In this document: positions 15,605 through 25,620 of the stretch, piece after piece
Layout: each line of letters starts with the position of its first letter
Numbering within the stretch: the first letter of the stretch is position 1
NCBI GenBank assembly: GCA_934630515.1
Contig: CAKTVV010000021.1
Span: forward strand, 1-47,985
Length of the DNA stretch: 47,985 bases
Direction: 5' to 3'
Source: an uncultured Eubacteriales bacterium
GTDB taxonomy: Bacteria > Bacillota > Clostridia > Oscillospirales > Acutalibacteraceae
Notes under the pieces: generated by a model
What the model was told of the DNA's origin: nothing
Database searches by the model: none
The model's input: only the letters and a program-made list of their open reading frames with translations
Made by a program: the position numbers and the translations under genes

Positions 15605-17737
15605 TCATTTCGTTTCCAGCTCCGCCAGCACACTGCGCATGATTCCATAGGACTGCTTGAGCCGCTGCCGCACCGTGATCCTGCCCAGCGGCTGAAACCC
15701 GGTGGGATACAGTCGGAGCGTGCCGCTGCTGCCGGCGCCGATCCATATATCCCCGAAAGACGTGAATGTGATCTCCTCCCCGGTCAGCTCGCCGATGCAC
15801 ATACCCAGCCGGGCATTCACAACATTCAGCAGATACCACGCCAGGCGGATCTCCACCCGTCCGTCCTTACAGTAAAAATCCGCCTGAGAGCAATACTCCG
15901 CCGCCGCAGGGTTGGCGTTCCCCCAGCGCAGCAGACCGCTCTCGTACGATTGAGCCGGAACGGTCCTGCGGTCATCGGGCAGGTACATTTCGTTGGCGAC
16001 CAGCGTTTGGATCTTCCCGTATACGCCGCTGTTCGGCCGGAGAGGAGTGCTTTCCACCGTTGTTTTCAATATCCCATAGCGATAGCGGAACACATCACAG
16101 TATTCATCGCACAGCAGCCGGGTATTGTCCCGCCCCTGAAGCTTCAGCAGAAAGTCGCAGCGCCGGTCAAAGCTCAGCCCCTCCGCCTCGCTGGCGGTGC
16201 TGCCCACCCCCAGCACGGAGATCGGCACATAGTATACATCCCGGTCAAAATCGAAGCCCTCCGGCAGCGGCACCGATAGATGCAGATAATCGGCATCGAA
16301 CTGCACCTGCACGCCCGTTTCGCCGACGGTGCTCACCCCGTTCCAGTCCGAAAAGTCGCCGTCCGGGTACACCGCAGAGGTATCAAAGCTCAGCAAGCCG
16401 TACCCCTGCTCGGCGGAGGAGAGGTTATGGGTGCGGTCGGTGGGGTCATCGGGATAGTACATCACCGTGTTCCAGGTGCGCTTAAACCATTCGTCCTGCC
16501 AGGAAAACAGCAGTCCGCCGCAGCAGCCCTCCAAAGCAATGCTGCGGGTCATAGCGGCGCAATAGGTGCCCTGCTCCTCCTCCGTCAGCCCGCCCTGATC
16601 ATAGCACATCACCGAGCGGTGCGCCACCCCCCGGGAGGTGGATAAGCCGTATTCGGCAATCAGCAACGGCACGGTATACTGGGTCTTCAGATCCCGCAGA
16701 TACGCCCGATAGGGATCCATCTGTCCGTTTTCGTCCCGATAGCGCAGATACTCCTCCTGATGGTTCATAAACTCCGGATAATAGGGGTACACATCCACCG
16801 CCGCAAACAACCCCGGCGTATACCGGTCGGTCTTGAGGATATGCTCCGTATCGACGGAAACCGCATCCTCCTCCTCGAACGGCTCGTTGGAGTGGGTGAG
16901 GGTATCCAGCGTCTGCCAGTTGAGAAACGCCACCGGTGTCTGATGGGCATAGCGCTCCGTCTCATAGGCGATCAGCGTCTCCCCCACCTCGCACAGAAAC
17001 GCCTCAAAGGGGGACGCCTCTTCCGCCGTGTACAGATACTGCCCGGCATACCGGTTCTCCGTCGGGTGGGACGCATTGGTCTCGATCACAAATTCCGCCG
17101 GGTATTCCAGCCCCAGAATATATCCCACCACATAGGCGGAGATATCCTTGTCATACACGGCGGGGGACGTCTTGCCGTAGGTCGTATCCCGGCTGTTGCC
17201 GTGGATAATATCCAGCGTCTCCCGCACCGAGCGCTGAAAGGCGCCGATCAGAATGCGGTCACTCTCCAGCGCATCGGTCAGCTCATACATCAGATCCTCC
17301 GAGAACCAGATCCCCTGCATCAGATACAGGGGCGACTCGGTATGCCGCCGGTTAAAATCGTACAGCGCCCGATAAAAATCGGGGTTCATGATCGAAAACA
17401 CCCGCAGGGTGTTGGCGTTCATGTCCCGTATCTGTCCGAACCACTCCAGATAGGTGGCGTAGGACACATCCGGGTCCGCCAGATCGGTGAGCGCCGCCGT
17501 CAGCCCCATATTGACGCCCTTTACATAAAACAGGGCGGCGTCATCCTCCTCCCGGCGGTAGAAATACCCGTTGGAATGGGCAAAGAAATCAAATGCCTGC
17601 TCTCCCACGGGCGGCGTGACCGTTTCGGTGGGGAAGGGATAGACGCTGCTCCCGCCGGGGGTGATCACCGGGCTTTGACAGCCGCCAACGGAGAAAAGCA
17701 GAGCCGCACACAGCAGCAGAGAGGCGAGCTTTTTCAT
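15605..17737 (-). CDS. secreted lipoprotein with glycosidase-like TIM barrel and CBM9-like C-terminus
   Basis: 710 residues. Lipoprotein signal (LLFSVGGC, Cys20). The catalytic-like domain spans about 60-470. VKGVNMGL, QIRDMNANTLRVFSIM, YILGLEYP (Glu211) and LLIAEYGLSTSRG (Glu362) have the spacing of acid/base and nucleophile in a retaining clan-A-like barrel, followed by LLFSWQDEWFKRTWN. The C-terminal part (YPDGDFSDWNGV onward) resembles CBM9/DOMON-type carbohydrate-binding sandwiches. It is a paralogue of the upstream 736-residue protein, whose stop overlaps its ATG by four bases. Likely trims or processes the polysaccharide made by the same operon. The glycoside hydrolase family is not recognised. 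Confidence 0.7.
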   Translation of the reverse strand: MKKLASLLLCAALLFSVGGCQSPVITPGGSSVYPFPTETVTPPVGEQAFDFFAHSNGYFYRREEDDAALFYVKGVNMGLTAALTDLADPDVSYATYLEWFGQIRDMNANTLRVFSIMNPDFYRALYDFNRRHTESPLYLMQGIWFSEDLMYELTDALESDRILIGAFQRSVRETLDIIHGNSRDTTYGKTSPAVYDKDISAYVVGYILGLEYPAEFVIETNASHPTENRYAGQYLYTAEEASPFEAFLCEVGETLIAYETERYAHQTPVAFLNWQTLDTLTHSNEPFEEEDAVSVDTEHILKTDRYTPGLFAAVDVYPYYPEFMNHQEEYLRYRDENGQMDPYRAYLRDLKTQYTVPLLIAEYGLSTSRGVAHRSVMCYDQGGLTEEEQGTYCAAMTRSIALEGCCGGLLFSWQDEWFKRTWNTVMYYPDDPTDRTHNLSSAEQGYGLLSFDTSAVYPDGDFSDWNGVSTVGETGVQVQFDADYLHLSVPLPEGFDFDRDVYYVPISVLGVGSTASEAEGLSFDRRCDFLLKLQGRDNTRLLCDEYCDVFRYRYGILKTTVESTPLRPNSGVYGKIQTLVANEMYLPDDRRTVPAQSYESGLLRWGNANPAAAEYCSQADFYCKDGRVEIRLAWYLLNVVNARLGMCIGELTGEEITFTSFGDIWIGAGSSGTLRLYPTGFQPLGRITVRQRLKQSYGIMRSVLAELETK

Positions 17738-19944
17738 GGTTCCTCCATATAGCGCTTGAAATACGCCTGCAATTCATAATAGGCGGGCTTGAGCCGCTCA
17801 TGCCAGGTGGGCTGATTCCAGCCGGCGTAAACATAGCTGCCCTCCAGCGCAATGGACAGCGGCGTGTCTCCCGAGCGATAGGCGAAGCCCAGCTGAAACT
17901 CGGTATAGGTCTGGGGGGAGATCGCCTGCGTCCTCCTGAAATCGGCGATCTGCTGCTTGCCGGAAGGGTCCATCACGTTGAGCAGCTGCCAGGGGATACG
18001 GATCTCCAGCTTCCCGTCCTTATAGCAAAAATCCACCAGCGACTGATAGTCCTTCGCATCCGGATTGCCGTTGCCGTAGCGCAGCTTCCCGGTCTCATAC
18101 GCCTTGTCCGGCACCACCTGTCCCGTCCCCTTGACGGTCAGATTATAGCCATAGCACAGCCGCATGCTGTCGAACATACCGCTGTCCTTGACACCGGCGT
18201 TTTCCTCGGCGGGAATGTTGCTGAGCTTCTTCGACTCCAGAAAATAATAATTAAAGGCGTCATAATACCGATCCACCAGAATACGACTGTCGTCCTTGCC
18301 GTGGATACGGATCAGGAAATCGGCGGCGGTATCAAAGGCGGCGTTATCGGCGACAGAGCGGGTATTTCCCTGATCGGCGATGGTATTGATCGGGATCAGC
18401 AGCGTATCCGTCTCAAAGGTATACTGCGCTGCGTCCACCAGAATATACAGATAGCGCTCGTCGCTCTGGACGGACAGGCTGCCCTGCGCCGTGGTCACGA
18501 GAGGGAGCACATTCTTCCAGTCGGATACGTCCCCGTCCACATAGCACACCGTATCGGTCTCCCCCGGATCAAATGCCATCAGTCCGAAGCACTGCTCCGT
18601 GGTCTGGATATTCGACCAGAACGGGCGGCGGTCCGCAATGTCGAACATCACATTGTTCCAGGTCCGCTTGAACCATTCATCCTGCCAGGTGAACACGATC
18701 CCGCCGGCATAGCGGGCGGAATCGATGCATTCCAGCATATCCACCAGCATAGCGCCCTGATCGGTCTCATCGACCATCCCCTGATTATACCCCATTACGC
18801 TCTCATGTCCCATGCCCCGGGAGGTGGGGATGCCAAACTCCGCCACAAGGATGGGAACCGTGTGCGCCAGCTTCAGATCCTCCAGATAGGCGGCATAGGT
18901 GTTGACCTTGCCGCTGTCGTCGATATATTCCAGATAGTCCTCCTGATAGTTGAGACTGTCGGGATAGTAGGGATAAATATGGTACGAGGCAAACATGCCC
19001 GGTCCGAAGCTGCGCCACTTGACGTTTTCGGTATTGACCGTCGCCTTGTCCTCGTCGTAGTGGGGCTCATTGGGGTGAATGAGCGGATCGGTGGTGATCC
19101 AGTTGCTGAACGCCAGCGGCGTCTGGAACTGATATTCCTCCGTCTCGTGCCGGATCAGCGCATCCCCCGCCCGGCACAGAAACGCCTCAAAGGGGGAAGC
19201 GGTCTGCGTATACAGATATCCGCCGTCATAGTCCTTTTTGTCCGGGTGCTGGCTGTTGGTGTTGAGCACCAGATTGGGATCCCACTCGATCCCCACGATC
19301 CACCCCGCCAGCCACTGGGACACATCCGCTGTATAGGTACCGTATGCCTCGCCCGCCGTCTCGGCGATCCGGGCGCTGCCGTGGATAACGTCCACCAGAT
19401 CGGTGGCGTCGGCAATAAAATCGTTGAGGATCTTCTCGTTCTCGGCGTAGGTATCCGCCAGCCGCTCGATGTCCTCCTCGTTCACCCAGATCCCCTGATA
19501 GAGATACAGCGCATTCTGCGCCTTGCGGTTGAAATCCCCCAGCGCCTGATAGAATTGCGGCGGCATCAGGGTATAGATCCGGATGCAGTTGCAGTTCATA
19601 GCGCTGATATAGCCGAACCAGCGGTAATAGGTATCGTAGGAGATGGTCAGATCGCCGGGGAACAGCCCCGGCTCGGTGGCGCCGATATTCACCCCCCGCA
19701 TAAACTGCTGCTTCCACTCGCCGTTTTCATACAGATAGAAATAATCGCCCTCCGCCTTAAACCGATACCGCACGCCGGTCTGGGCGTCGGTATATGCCTC
19801 AAAGGCGCTGCCGGAGGAGTCCTCGTCCTTTTTCTTGGTATAGAACGAGATCCCGTGAATGCCGAAGCTCTCCAGCACGCCGGTCTGCGCCAGACATACC
19901 AGCACCAGCAGCGTCGCCACCACGGAGATCACCACCTTTTTCAC
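17734..19944 (-). CDS. membrane-anchored glycosidase-like protein, paralogue of the following lipoprotein
   Basis: 736 residues. One N-terminal membrane helix or uncleaved signal (VVISVVATLLVLVCLAQTGVL), then an extracellular barrel. MRGVNIGAT, YISAMNCNCIRIYTLMPPQFYQAL, IVGIEWDP (Glu220), ILVAEFGIPTSRG (Glu369) and IVFTWQDEWFKRTWN align motif by motif with the 710-residue paralogue. The C-terminal part begins YVDGDVSDWKNV and looks like a CBM9-type domain. Its ATG overlaps the glycosyltransferase stop (ATGA), so synthesis is coupled. The two Glu residues suggest an active retaining enzyme; the substrate is probably the operon's own glycan. Confidence 0.7.
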   Translation of the reverse strand: MKKVVISVVATLLVLVCLAQTGVLESFGIHGISFYTKKKDEDSSGSAFEAYTDAQTGVRYRFKAEGDYFYLYENGEWKQQFMRGVNIGATEPGLFPGDLTISYDTYYRWFGYISAMNCNCIRIYTLMPPQFYQALGDFNRKAQNALYLYQGIWVNEEDIERLADTYAENEKILNDFIADATDLVDVIHGSARIAETAGEAYGTYTADVSQWLAGWIVGIEWDPNLVLNTNSQHPDKKDYDGGYLYTQTASPFEAFLCRAGDALIRHETEEYQFQTPLAFSNWITTDPLIHPNEPHYDEDKATVNTENVKWRSFGPGMFASYHIYPYYPDSLNYQEDYLEYIDDSGKVNTYAAYLEDLKLAHTVPILVAEFGIPTSRGMGHESVMGYNQGMVDETDQGAMLVDMLECIDSARYAGGIVFTWQDEWFKRTWNNVMFDIADRRPFWSNIQTTEQCFGLMAFDPGETDTVCYVDGDVSDWKNVLPLVTTAQGSLSVQSDERYLYILVDAAQYTFETDTLLIPINTIADQGNTRSVADNAAFDTAADFLIRIHGKDDSRILVDRYYDAFNYYFLESKKLSNIPAEENAGVKDSGMFDSMRLCYGYNLTVKGTGQVVPDKAYETGKLRYGNGNPDAKDYQSLVDFCYKDGKLEIRIPWQLLNVMDPSGKQQIADFRRTQAISPQTYTEFQLGFAYRSGDTPLSIALEGSYVYAGWNQPTWHERLKPAYYELQAYFKRYMEEP

Positions 19945-21365
19945 TGTCCCACCTCCTTACGTCGGATATTGCCCCAGGTCTTCCGGAGCTTACGATATTT
20001 CAGGATCCCCTCCAGCCGGAACAGGGTGATCACCTGCCGATAGCCGAAATTCTCCAATATGGCATAGAGCGACAGAGACAGGCACTGCTTGGCGCTCATC
20101 ACGGATCGCCGGGTATACTGCTCCAGGATCAGGCTGCCCATGGACAGGATGACCCCCAGCAGCACCGCCAGCAGAAAATACAGCGTGAAGAAAAACAGGT
20201 TCAGCTCCCCCATCACCAGCGAAAAGGGGATGATCACATAGCCCAGCGCCTCCACCGCAGCGCCCAGCAGCTCGAACACCCAGTTATAGGGGATCGCCAG
20301 CAGCCCGACGCTGCCGTAGCGGGGATTCAGGAACAGCCGCTTATGCGCCAGCAGGGTATCCAGCAGACCGATCTGCCAGCGCCGCCGCTGGCTGCGGATA
20401 TCCCGCAGGGACATCGGCCCCTGCGTCCAGCAGACGGAATCCTCGCAGAAGATGATCTTATACCGCCGCTTATGCGCCAGCATATACTCATGCAGCCGCA
20501 CCACGATCTCCATATCCTCCCCGATGGTGTTGGTCTTATAGCCGCCCACCTCAATGACCGCCTGCTTCTGAAACACGCCGAACGCCCCCGACACGATCAG
20601 CATGGAATTCGTCGCCCCCCAGCTGACCCGCCCGGAAAGAAAGGAGCGGTAGTATTCCACGATCTGAAACCGCTCGATCATCTGGGGCGGCATGGAAAAA
20701 CCGCCGACCCGTCCGTCCTTGATCTTAAATCCGTTGGCGATGCGCACCAATCCGCCAGCCACGATGGTGTCGGTGTTTTTCAGAAACTCGATAGACAGCT
20801 TCAGCAGCGCATCCGGCTCAATGCGGGAATCCGCATCCAGACAGGCGAACAGCGGATACGAGGACACATTGATGCCCGCATTCAGCGCATCGGATTTCCC
20901 GCCGTTTTCCTTATCCACATAGATGAGATTCGGATATTCGATATTATAATAGACCCCCCGAAACTCCTTGGTGGGGAGCGAGGTCTTTACCGCCGTCTCA
21001 ATGGGGTACAGACCGAATGCCTCCACCACTCGGTCATGGGTATGGTCGGTGGAGCCGTCGTTGACCACCACGATCTCAAACTGCGGATAGTCAATGGTCA
21101 GCAGCGAGCGAATGTTGGAGACGATATTCTCCTCCTCGTTATACGCCGGAATGAGCAGGGAGATAGGCAGCAGGTTCTCGCTGGCCACATACCGCCCGTA
21201 ATCGTTGGACTGACGGGCTCTATCGTTACGGCGCACCCGGATGAACGAGATGATCAGCTGAGCAATATAGATCAGACTCAGCAGAATGGTAAACGCCATA
21301 CAAAAATAGTTAAAGAAGGTGATGAATTGCCGCACATAAGTGAGAAAATTCACGGGGTCCACCAT
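19941..21365 (-). CDS. processive family 2 glycosyltransferase (polysaccharide synthase)
   Basis: 474 residues. N-terminal membrane helix (about 20-42), cytoplasmic GT-A domain, then C-terminal membrane helices (about 355-425). Synthase motifs are all present: LLIPAYNEEENI, VVNDGSTD (Asp103), LDADS (Asp177, Asp179), GED (284, base region) and QRRRW (326-330). These are the D, DxD, D, Q(Q/R)xRW residues of BcsA, PgaC, NodC and hyaluronan synthase. It should polymerise a sugar from a nucleotide donor and pass it across the membrane. No PilZ domain is present, so any c-di-GMP control must act elsewhere. Confidence 0.9.
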   Translation of the reverse strand: MVDPVNFLTYVRQFITFFNYFCMAFTILLSLIYIAQLIISFIRVRRNDRARQSNDYGRYVASENLLPISLLIPAYNEEENIVSNIRSLLTIDYPQFEIVVVNDGSTDHTHDRVVEAFGLYPIETAVKTSLPTKEFRGVYYNIEYPNLIYVDKENGGKSDALNAGINVSSYPLFACLDADSRIEPDALLKLSIEFLKNTDTIVAGGLVRIANGFKIKDGRVGGFSMPPQMIERFQIVEYYRSFLSGRVSWGATNSMLIVSGAFGVFQKQAVIEVGGYKTNTIGEDMEIVVRLHEYMLAHKRRYKIIFCEDSVCWTQGPMSLRDIRSQRRRWQIGLLDTLLAHKRLFLNPRYGSVGLLAIPYNWVFELLGAAVEALGYVIIPFSLVMGELNLFFFTLYFLLAVLLGVILSMGSLILEQYTRRSVMSAKQCLSLSLYAILENFGYRQVITLFRLEGILKYRKLRKTWGNIRRKEVGQ

Positions 21366-21447
21366 ACCTTTCCTGAAGATTCAAGGCGGCTGCTTGACCG
21401 CCGGGGCGCTATACGGCACAATATGCCCGATCCGGTACCGCCTGCAT

Positions 21448-22545
21448 TTATTCTTCGTCCTCATGCAGACGGACCGAGCGGTACAGAGCGTACTTCATGG
21501 CATCAGCGGCATACTTATCGTAGCCGCCCAGCACCTCCTCGATCTCACCGATGTTCACATGCATGTCGATGAGCGAATACGCCGCCGCCTGCCGCACCCA
21601 CCATTCCTTATCCCGGGTGGCATCCTTGACCCCCTGAATGGCGGCGGGTGTCCCCAGTCGCTGCAGGCTTTTGACCGCCGCCGAACGCACCACCCATTCC
21701 CGATCCCGGGCGGCGGTCAGCAGGGTATGCTCGTCTGCCGGATCCGCCAGAACCCCCAGCGCCTGCACGCAGGCAATGCGCATATCGGTGCTGCGGCTGA
21801 CCGCCCCCTCCCGATACAGCGCATGAAACCGCTCAAAGCCATAAGGGGCAATGGATTTAAGAATCACCGTTTTCATATGCTCGTCGCATTTCTCCAGCAC
21901 CTGCGCCGCCAGCTCCGCCCGGTCAGAGCTGAAGGTGGCAAACAGCTCATGGACGATACGGAACGAATACCGCCGGTCGTTCTGGATCTGCAGCAGATAA
22001 GCAGCCACCCCTTCGGTATATCCCAGCCGTGCCAGCGCCATGGCGGCGTTATAGGCGATATTGCGATTCCGGCTGCGGGACAGCCGGTCAATCTCCTCCA
22101 AGTATTCGTAGGCGTCGTAGTCCGCCAGCCGGCGGCAGGCGTAGCCGATGCGGTATTTATCGCCGGATTTCAAAATATCCGAGAACAGCCGGACTGGCTC
22201 CAGCGCCGCATAAATGCTGTCGATCACCGCCTCCTTGTCACCGAAGGTCTCCGCATCGCCGTATTCCTCCCAAAAACAGAGCTGCGCACTGATCATCTCA
22301 AACAGCCGGGTATCGTTCCCCATCAGCTCCTTGAGCAGCGCTGTCTCGTCCCGGCGGCTGGCATCGGTGGGGCTGTACAGGATCCCCTCCACCATGCTCT
22401 GAATTCTCCGGGACGCCGCCGCATATTGATTTTTGGTATCCTCCTGCCTTTTGGCCAGGATGGTGAGCCACAGATACTCACCCCCCAGCAGCAGCAGGCA
22501 GCCGATCACGCTGACGACCGCCAATAACTCATACTGCAAGGTCAT
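21448..22545 (-). CDS. membrane-anchored HEAT-repeat protein
   Basis: 365 residues. One N-terminal membrane helix (LLAVVSVIGCLLLLGGEYLWLTIL), then helical cytoplasmic repeats. The last third has clear HEAT units (ACVQALGVLADPADEHTLLTAARDREWVVRSAAVKSLQRLGTPAA and a similar one ending in AYSLIDM). It lies 12 bases downstream of the 1019-residue gene and 82 bases before the synthase. I infer a scaffold that holds the synthase or senses its state; no enzymatic motif is seen. Confidence 0.8.
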   Translation of the reverse strand: MTLQYELLAVVSVIGCLLLLGGEYLWLTILAKRQEDTKNQYAAASRRIQSMVEGILYSPTDASRRDETALLKELMGNDTRLFEMISAQLCFWEEYGDAETFGDKEAVIDSIYAALEPVRLFSDILKSGDKYRIGYACRRLADYDAYEYLEEIDRLSRSRNRNIAYNAAMALARLGYTEGVAAYLLQIQNDRRYSFRIVHELFATFSSDRAELAAQVLEKCDEHMKTVILKSIAPYGFERFHALYREGAVSRSTDMRIACVQALGVLADPADEHTLLTAARDREWVVRSAAVKSLQRLGTPAAIQGVKDATRDKEWWVRQAAAYSLIDMHVNIGEIEEVLGGYDKYAADAMKYALYRSVRLHEDEE

Positions 22546-22557
22546 TGCTCCTTTGAT

Positions 22558-25500
22558 TTACTTTGTGCGGGAGGCGAAATAGCTCTTCACCAGCGCATAC
22601 CCATCCTTTTCCCGCAGGGTATAGGCAGCGGTATCCCAAGTGGACCACTGAAAGGTCTTATATGCCGGCGACTGCTTGGTCTCGGGGAACAGATACAGTT
22701 GATCCCCCGTCTGCCGGTCTGCGATCAGCACCGAGACGATGGCGCCGTTGGTGCTGACGGTTTTCGCCTGTCCGGCAAGAGCGCCCTCGTTATGCAGGAC
22801 GATCCGCTGAGAGGGGTCGGTGACATTGAGCCACGACCAAGGCAGGCGGATATACACCGTGGAGCCGGTCTGATAGAACTGGTGATCCCCGGTGGAGAAG
22901 CCGCCATAGGACAGTCTGGACACCAGATGATACTCCCCGGAATAGCTCTCCCGGGTGGCATACGCCCCTTGGCTGCGGTCATAGGAGGCCATCACATACA
23001 GCCCCGCCTCCTGCTTATTCTCGAACCGCAGCACAAACTCCATTCCGGACAGCGCCGTGGAGGTAAATCCCTTGGAATAGTAGTATTCGCCGTCGTTGCG
23101 CTGGTAGGTGTCGATCCCCAGAAACAGCTGCTCGGTGCTGTGATCGATCTCGGTCAGCAGCTGCGCCGTGATATAGAAATACCCCGCCCCCGAGGACAGC
23201 GACAGCATCTGCACCCGATCGTCGTCCGCCAGATTGATGCCCGTCTGGGTCGGTGCGGCAGCGTCCAGCGCCACCAGTCCGGTGTTCTGCACCGGGTCTG
23301 CCCCATTCTGCCACAGAGGGTTGTTATCCAGCGGCACAGTAAAGGGCGCATACTCCGCCGACACCGCTGACCAGTCGTCGTTGAGATCCGCCGCCACCGC
23401 CGCCAGCACTCCGGCGGCGTGGGCGGTGCGCAGCAGCTCCACCGTCTGCTGTCCTTGGGTCTTTTCGGTGATCGCCGCACGGGCGCCCTGCCCCACTGCC
23501 GAGGAGGTGCCCAGCCCGGTCAGCAGCAGCCGCTGCCCGGTGGCGACATTCAGCGCCCGGAGCGTCTCCGCATCCGGCTCCTCCGCCGGACGGGCAGCCC
23601 GAAGGCTGTCCAGCGACACAGCGGTAAACGCATACTGCTCCCGGCAGGTAGCATCGGCGATCAGCTCCCGCAGCGCATAGGCATCTGCATGCGCCAACGC
23701 ACTGCCGGCGATCCGGGCAGCCGGGATCTGCACCCCCACCGGGATTCGCCCGCCGTAGGTACCGCCCGCCTGCGTTTGGAGGACATCATAGACCAGCGCC
23801 GCAAAGCCCCCGGCACCGCTGCCGGACGCATACTGTCCGCTGTAGGTAAGGGCAGCGGGCGTTTCGGCGGCGCTCACGGTCATTCCGAGCAGATACCCGG
23901 ACAGGTCGATGAAATAGGAGCAATCCTCGTCGCTGCCGGTGGGGCGGAAGCTCCCCTGCCCGTGGAGCGCATCCACTGCCGCCTGCAGCCGGGTGCGCAC
24001 CGTCGTCTCGGGTTCGTCACCCGCCAGCGCCACATTCTGGATCACATACAGCGGCTCTGCTCCGGCTCCGGTGTTGCGGGCATACACCGCCCGATAAAAC
24101 TCCGGCGGCAGCATATCCTTGACATACAGCGCATTAGCGCCCAGCTTCACCGCCTCGTCGATCAGGCTTTGATAATAGGTATAGTTCCGGGAATATCCCG
24201 TTTTACCCGGCTCGGAGCCGTTGATGCTGATCGCATTCAGGGGTATATCCGTCCACTGCTCCCCCTCCAGCCGCTGAAATCCGCTGTCGCTGACCCGGAA
24301 GGAGGTTCCGCCGCCGGTGCCGCCGTCCTTCGACAACGGCGTAATATCCGCCAAAATCTTCTTCATCAGCGGAGTGTAAAAATTCCAATAAAAGTGGCTG
24401 ATGTCCCCCTGCCGGTCATAGGAGATCCACCGGAAAATGCGGTCGGCAAACAGAAAGCGGTTATAATTCTCCCGGCTTACATAATCGTTGAAATCCCCGG
24501 CGAAGTAGTATACCGGCGCTTTTCCCTCCACCCGCTTGCACATCACAGCGGCAAAGGACGGCGACTGCAGCACCCCCTTGAGCTTTTCCATGCCGGTGGC
24601 GTTCACATCCAGCGAAAAGCTGGCGATCACATCGGTATCGTTGTTGGGCTCCACGATCTCGAACCAGTTGTAAAAATTCACCCGGCTGCACTGGCGGAAC
24701 TCCTTTTTATACGCCTCGTTCACCCGCACCCGCAGCAGATTCTTCGAGTCGAAATCCGTCTTCTGCTCCAGCACGAGGATCTTATCCGCCGAGACCAGCA
24801 GGATGCCGGGGCCGGAGAAGCGCCACGCTACGCCCTCCTGTTTTTCGTACATGGGCGGCGCCCAGTCCGGCACATCGGTGAAATCCTGCAGATCGTAGAT
24901 ATACCGTCCGACCCAGCCGGTGGGCTTGATCCCGCACAGGCTGGACAGCTGCGAATAGACCGAGCTGTCCAGATTGGAGTTGAACAGCTCCATCTCCGCC
25001 ACCACCGCAGCCCCGTTTTCATACGCATAAGAGATCACCGACATATCGTCCACGGTGATCCCGGAGTCTCTGGCGGCGCCCTGCTGATAATAGCCATAGG
25101 TATCGTCCACCGCCCCGTATACATCCGCCACATACATCAGATCAGGTGTATAGTCCAGCGTAGACAGCTCCCGCACCGATCGGATCTGTCCCGTTGCATC
25201 CAGCTGCGGTCCGAAATAATCGGTCTTATAGTCATAATACTGTCCGTCCTCAAACACATAGCGCTGCTGCTCCAGCAGCCAGAACAGCCCCTGATGCTTG
25301 CGGTAGGCGGAATGAATATCGATATCGCTGCCGTCCTGCACGGTCAGCACCGTCTTATCCAGCAGACACACATTCAGCCGGGTCTTCGGCTGTATATACC
25401 ACCCGGCCAGCAGCACGCCCATCACCCCCAGCAGGATCAGCGGTATCAGAAAATACCATTTCACCCGGCGGGGCTTTTTTACTGCCGCCACGGCAGCGGC

Positions 25501-25617
25501 GGTCTTGGCCTCCTGCTCGGCGGCCGGATCAAACCGAATATCCGCCTCGGCAGCGGTAAATTCGTTTGCGGTAGCCGGATCCGTATGCTCCGATATATTG
25601 TGCAGCTTCTCGTTCAT
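22558..25617 (-). CDS. 1019-residue membrane-anchored protein with degenerate glycosidase-like domain
   Basis: Cytoplasmic N-terminus of about 50 residues, one membrane helix (WYFLIPLILLGVMGVLLAGWYI), then about 940 extracellular residues. The first part (about 75-440) is unrecognised. The middle (YTYYQSLIDEAVKLGANALYVKDMLPPEFYRAVY, PLYVIQNVAL, YLLGMTVSAAE) follows the barrel of the two downstream paralogues. Where they have GIEW or GLEY, this one reads GMTV, and no AEFG/AEYG motif is found, so both catalytic Glu appear lost. The C-terminal part again has the carbohydrate-binding-like LPWSWLNVTDPS pattern. Probably a glycan-binding or export scaffold. Its stop lies 12 bases before the HEAT gene. 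Confidence 0.7.
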   Translation of the reverse strand: MNEKLHNISEHTDPATANEFTAAEADIRFDPAAEQEAKTAAAVAAVKKPRRVKWYFLIPLILLGVMGVLLAGWYIQPKTRLNVCLLDKTVLTVQDGSDIDIHSAYRKHQGLFWLLEQQRYVFEDGQYYDYKTDYFGPQLDATGQIRSVRELSTLDYTPDLMYVADVYGAVDDTYGYYQQGAARDSGITVDDMSVISYAYENGAAVVAEMELFNSNLDSSVYSQLSSLCGIKPTGWVGRYIYDLQDFTDVPDWAPPMYEKQEGVAWRFSGPGILLVSADKILVLEQKTDFDSKNLLRVRVNEAYKKEFRQCSRVNFYNWFEIVEPNNDTDVIASFSLDVNATGMEKLKGVLQSPSFAAVMCKRVEGKAPVYYFAGDFNDYVSRENYNRFLFADRIFRWISYDRQGDISHFYWNFYTPLMKKILADITPLSKDGGTGGGTSFRVSDSGFQRLEGEQWTDIPLNAISINGSEPGKTGYSRNYTYYQSLIDEAVKLGANALYVKDMLPPEFYRAVYARNTGAGAEPLYVIQNVALAGDEPETTVRTRLQAAVDALHGQGSFRPTGSDEDCSYFIDLSGYLLGMTVSAAETPAALTYSGQYASGSGAGGFAALVYDVLQTQAGGTYGGRIPVGVQIPAARIAGSALAHADAYALRELIADATCREQYAFTAVSLDSLRAARPAEEPDAETLRALNVATGQRLLLTGLGTSSAVGQGARAAITEKTQGQQTVELLRTAHAAGVLAAVAADLNDDWSAVSAEYAPFTVPLDNNPLWQNGADPVQNTGLVALDAAAPTQTGINLADDDRVQMLSLSSGAGYFYITAQLLTEIDHSTEQLFLGIDTYQRNDGEYYYSKGFTSTALSGMEFVLRFENKQEAGLYVMASYDRSQGAYATRESYSGEYHLVSRLSYGGFSTGDHQFYQTGSTVYIRLPWSWLNVTDPSQRIVLHNEGALAGQAKTVSTNGAIVSVLIADRQTGDQLYLFPETKQSPAYKTFQWSTWDTAAYTLREKDGYALVKSYFASRTK

Positions 25618-25620
25618 AGA

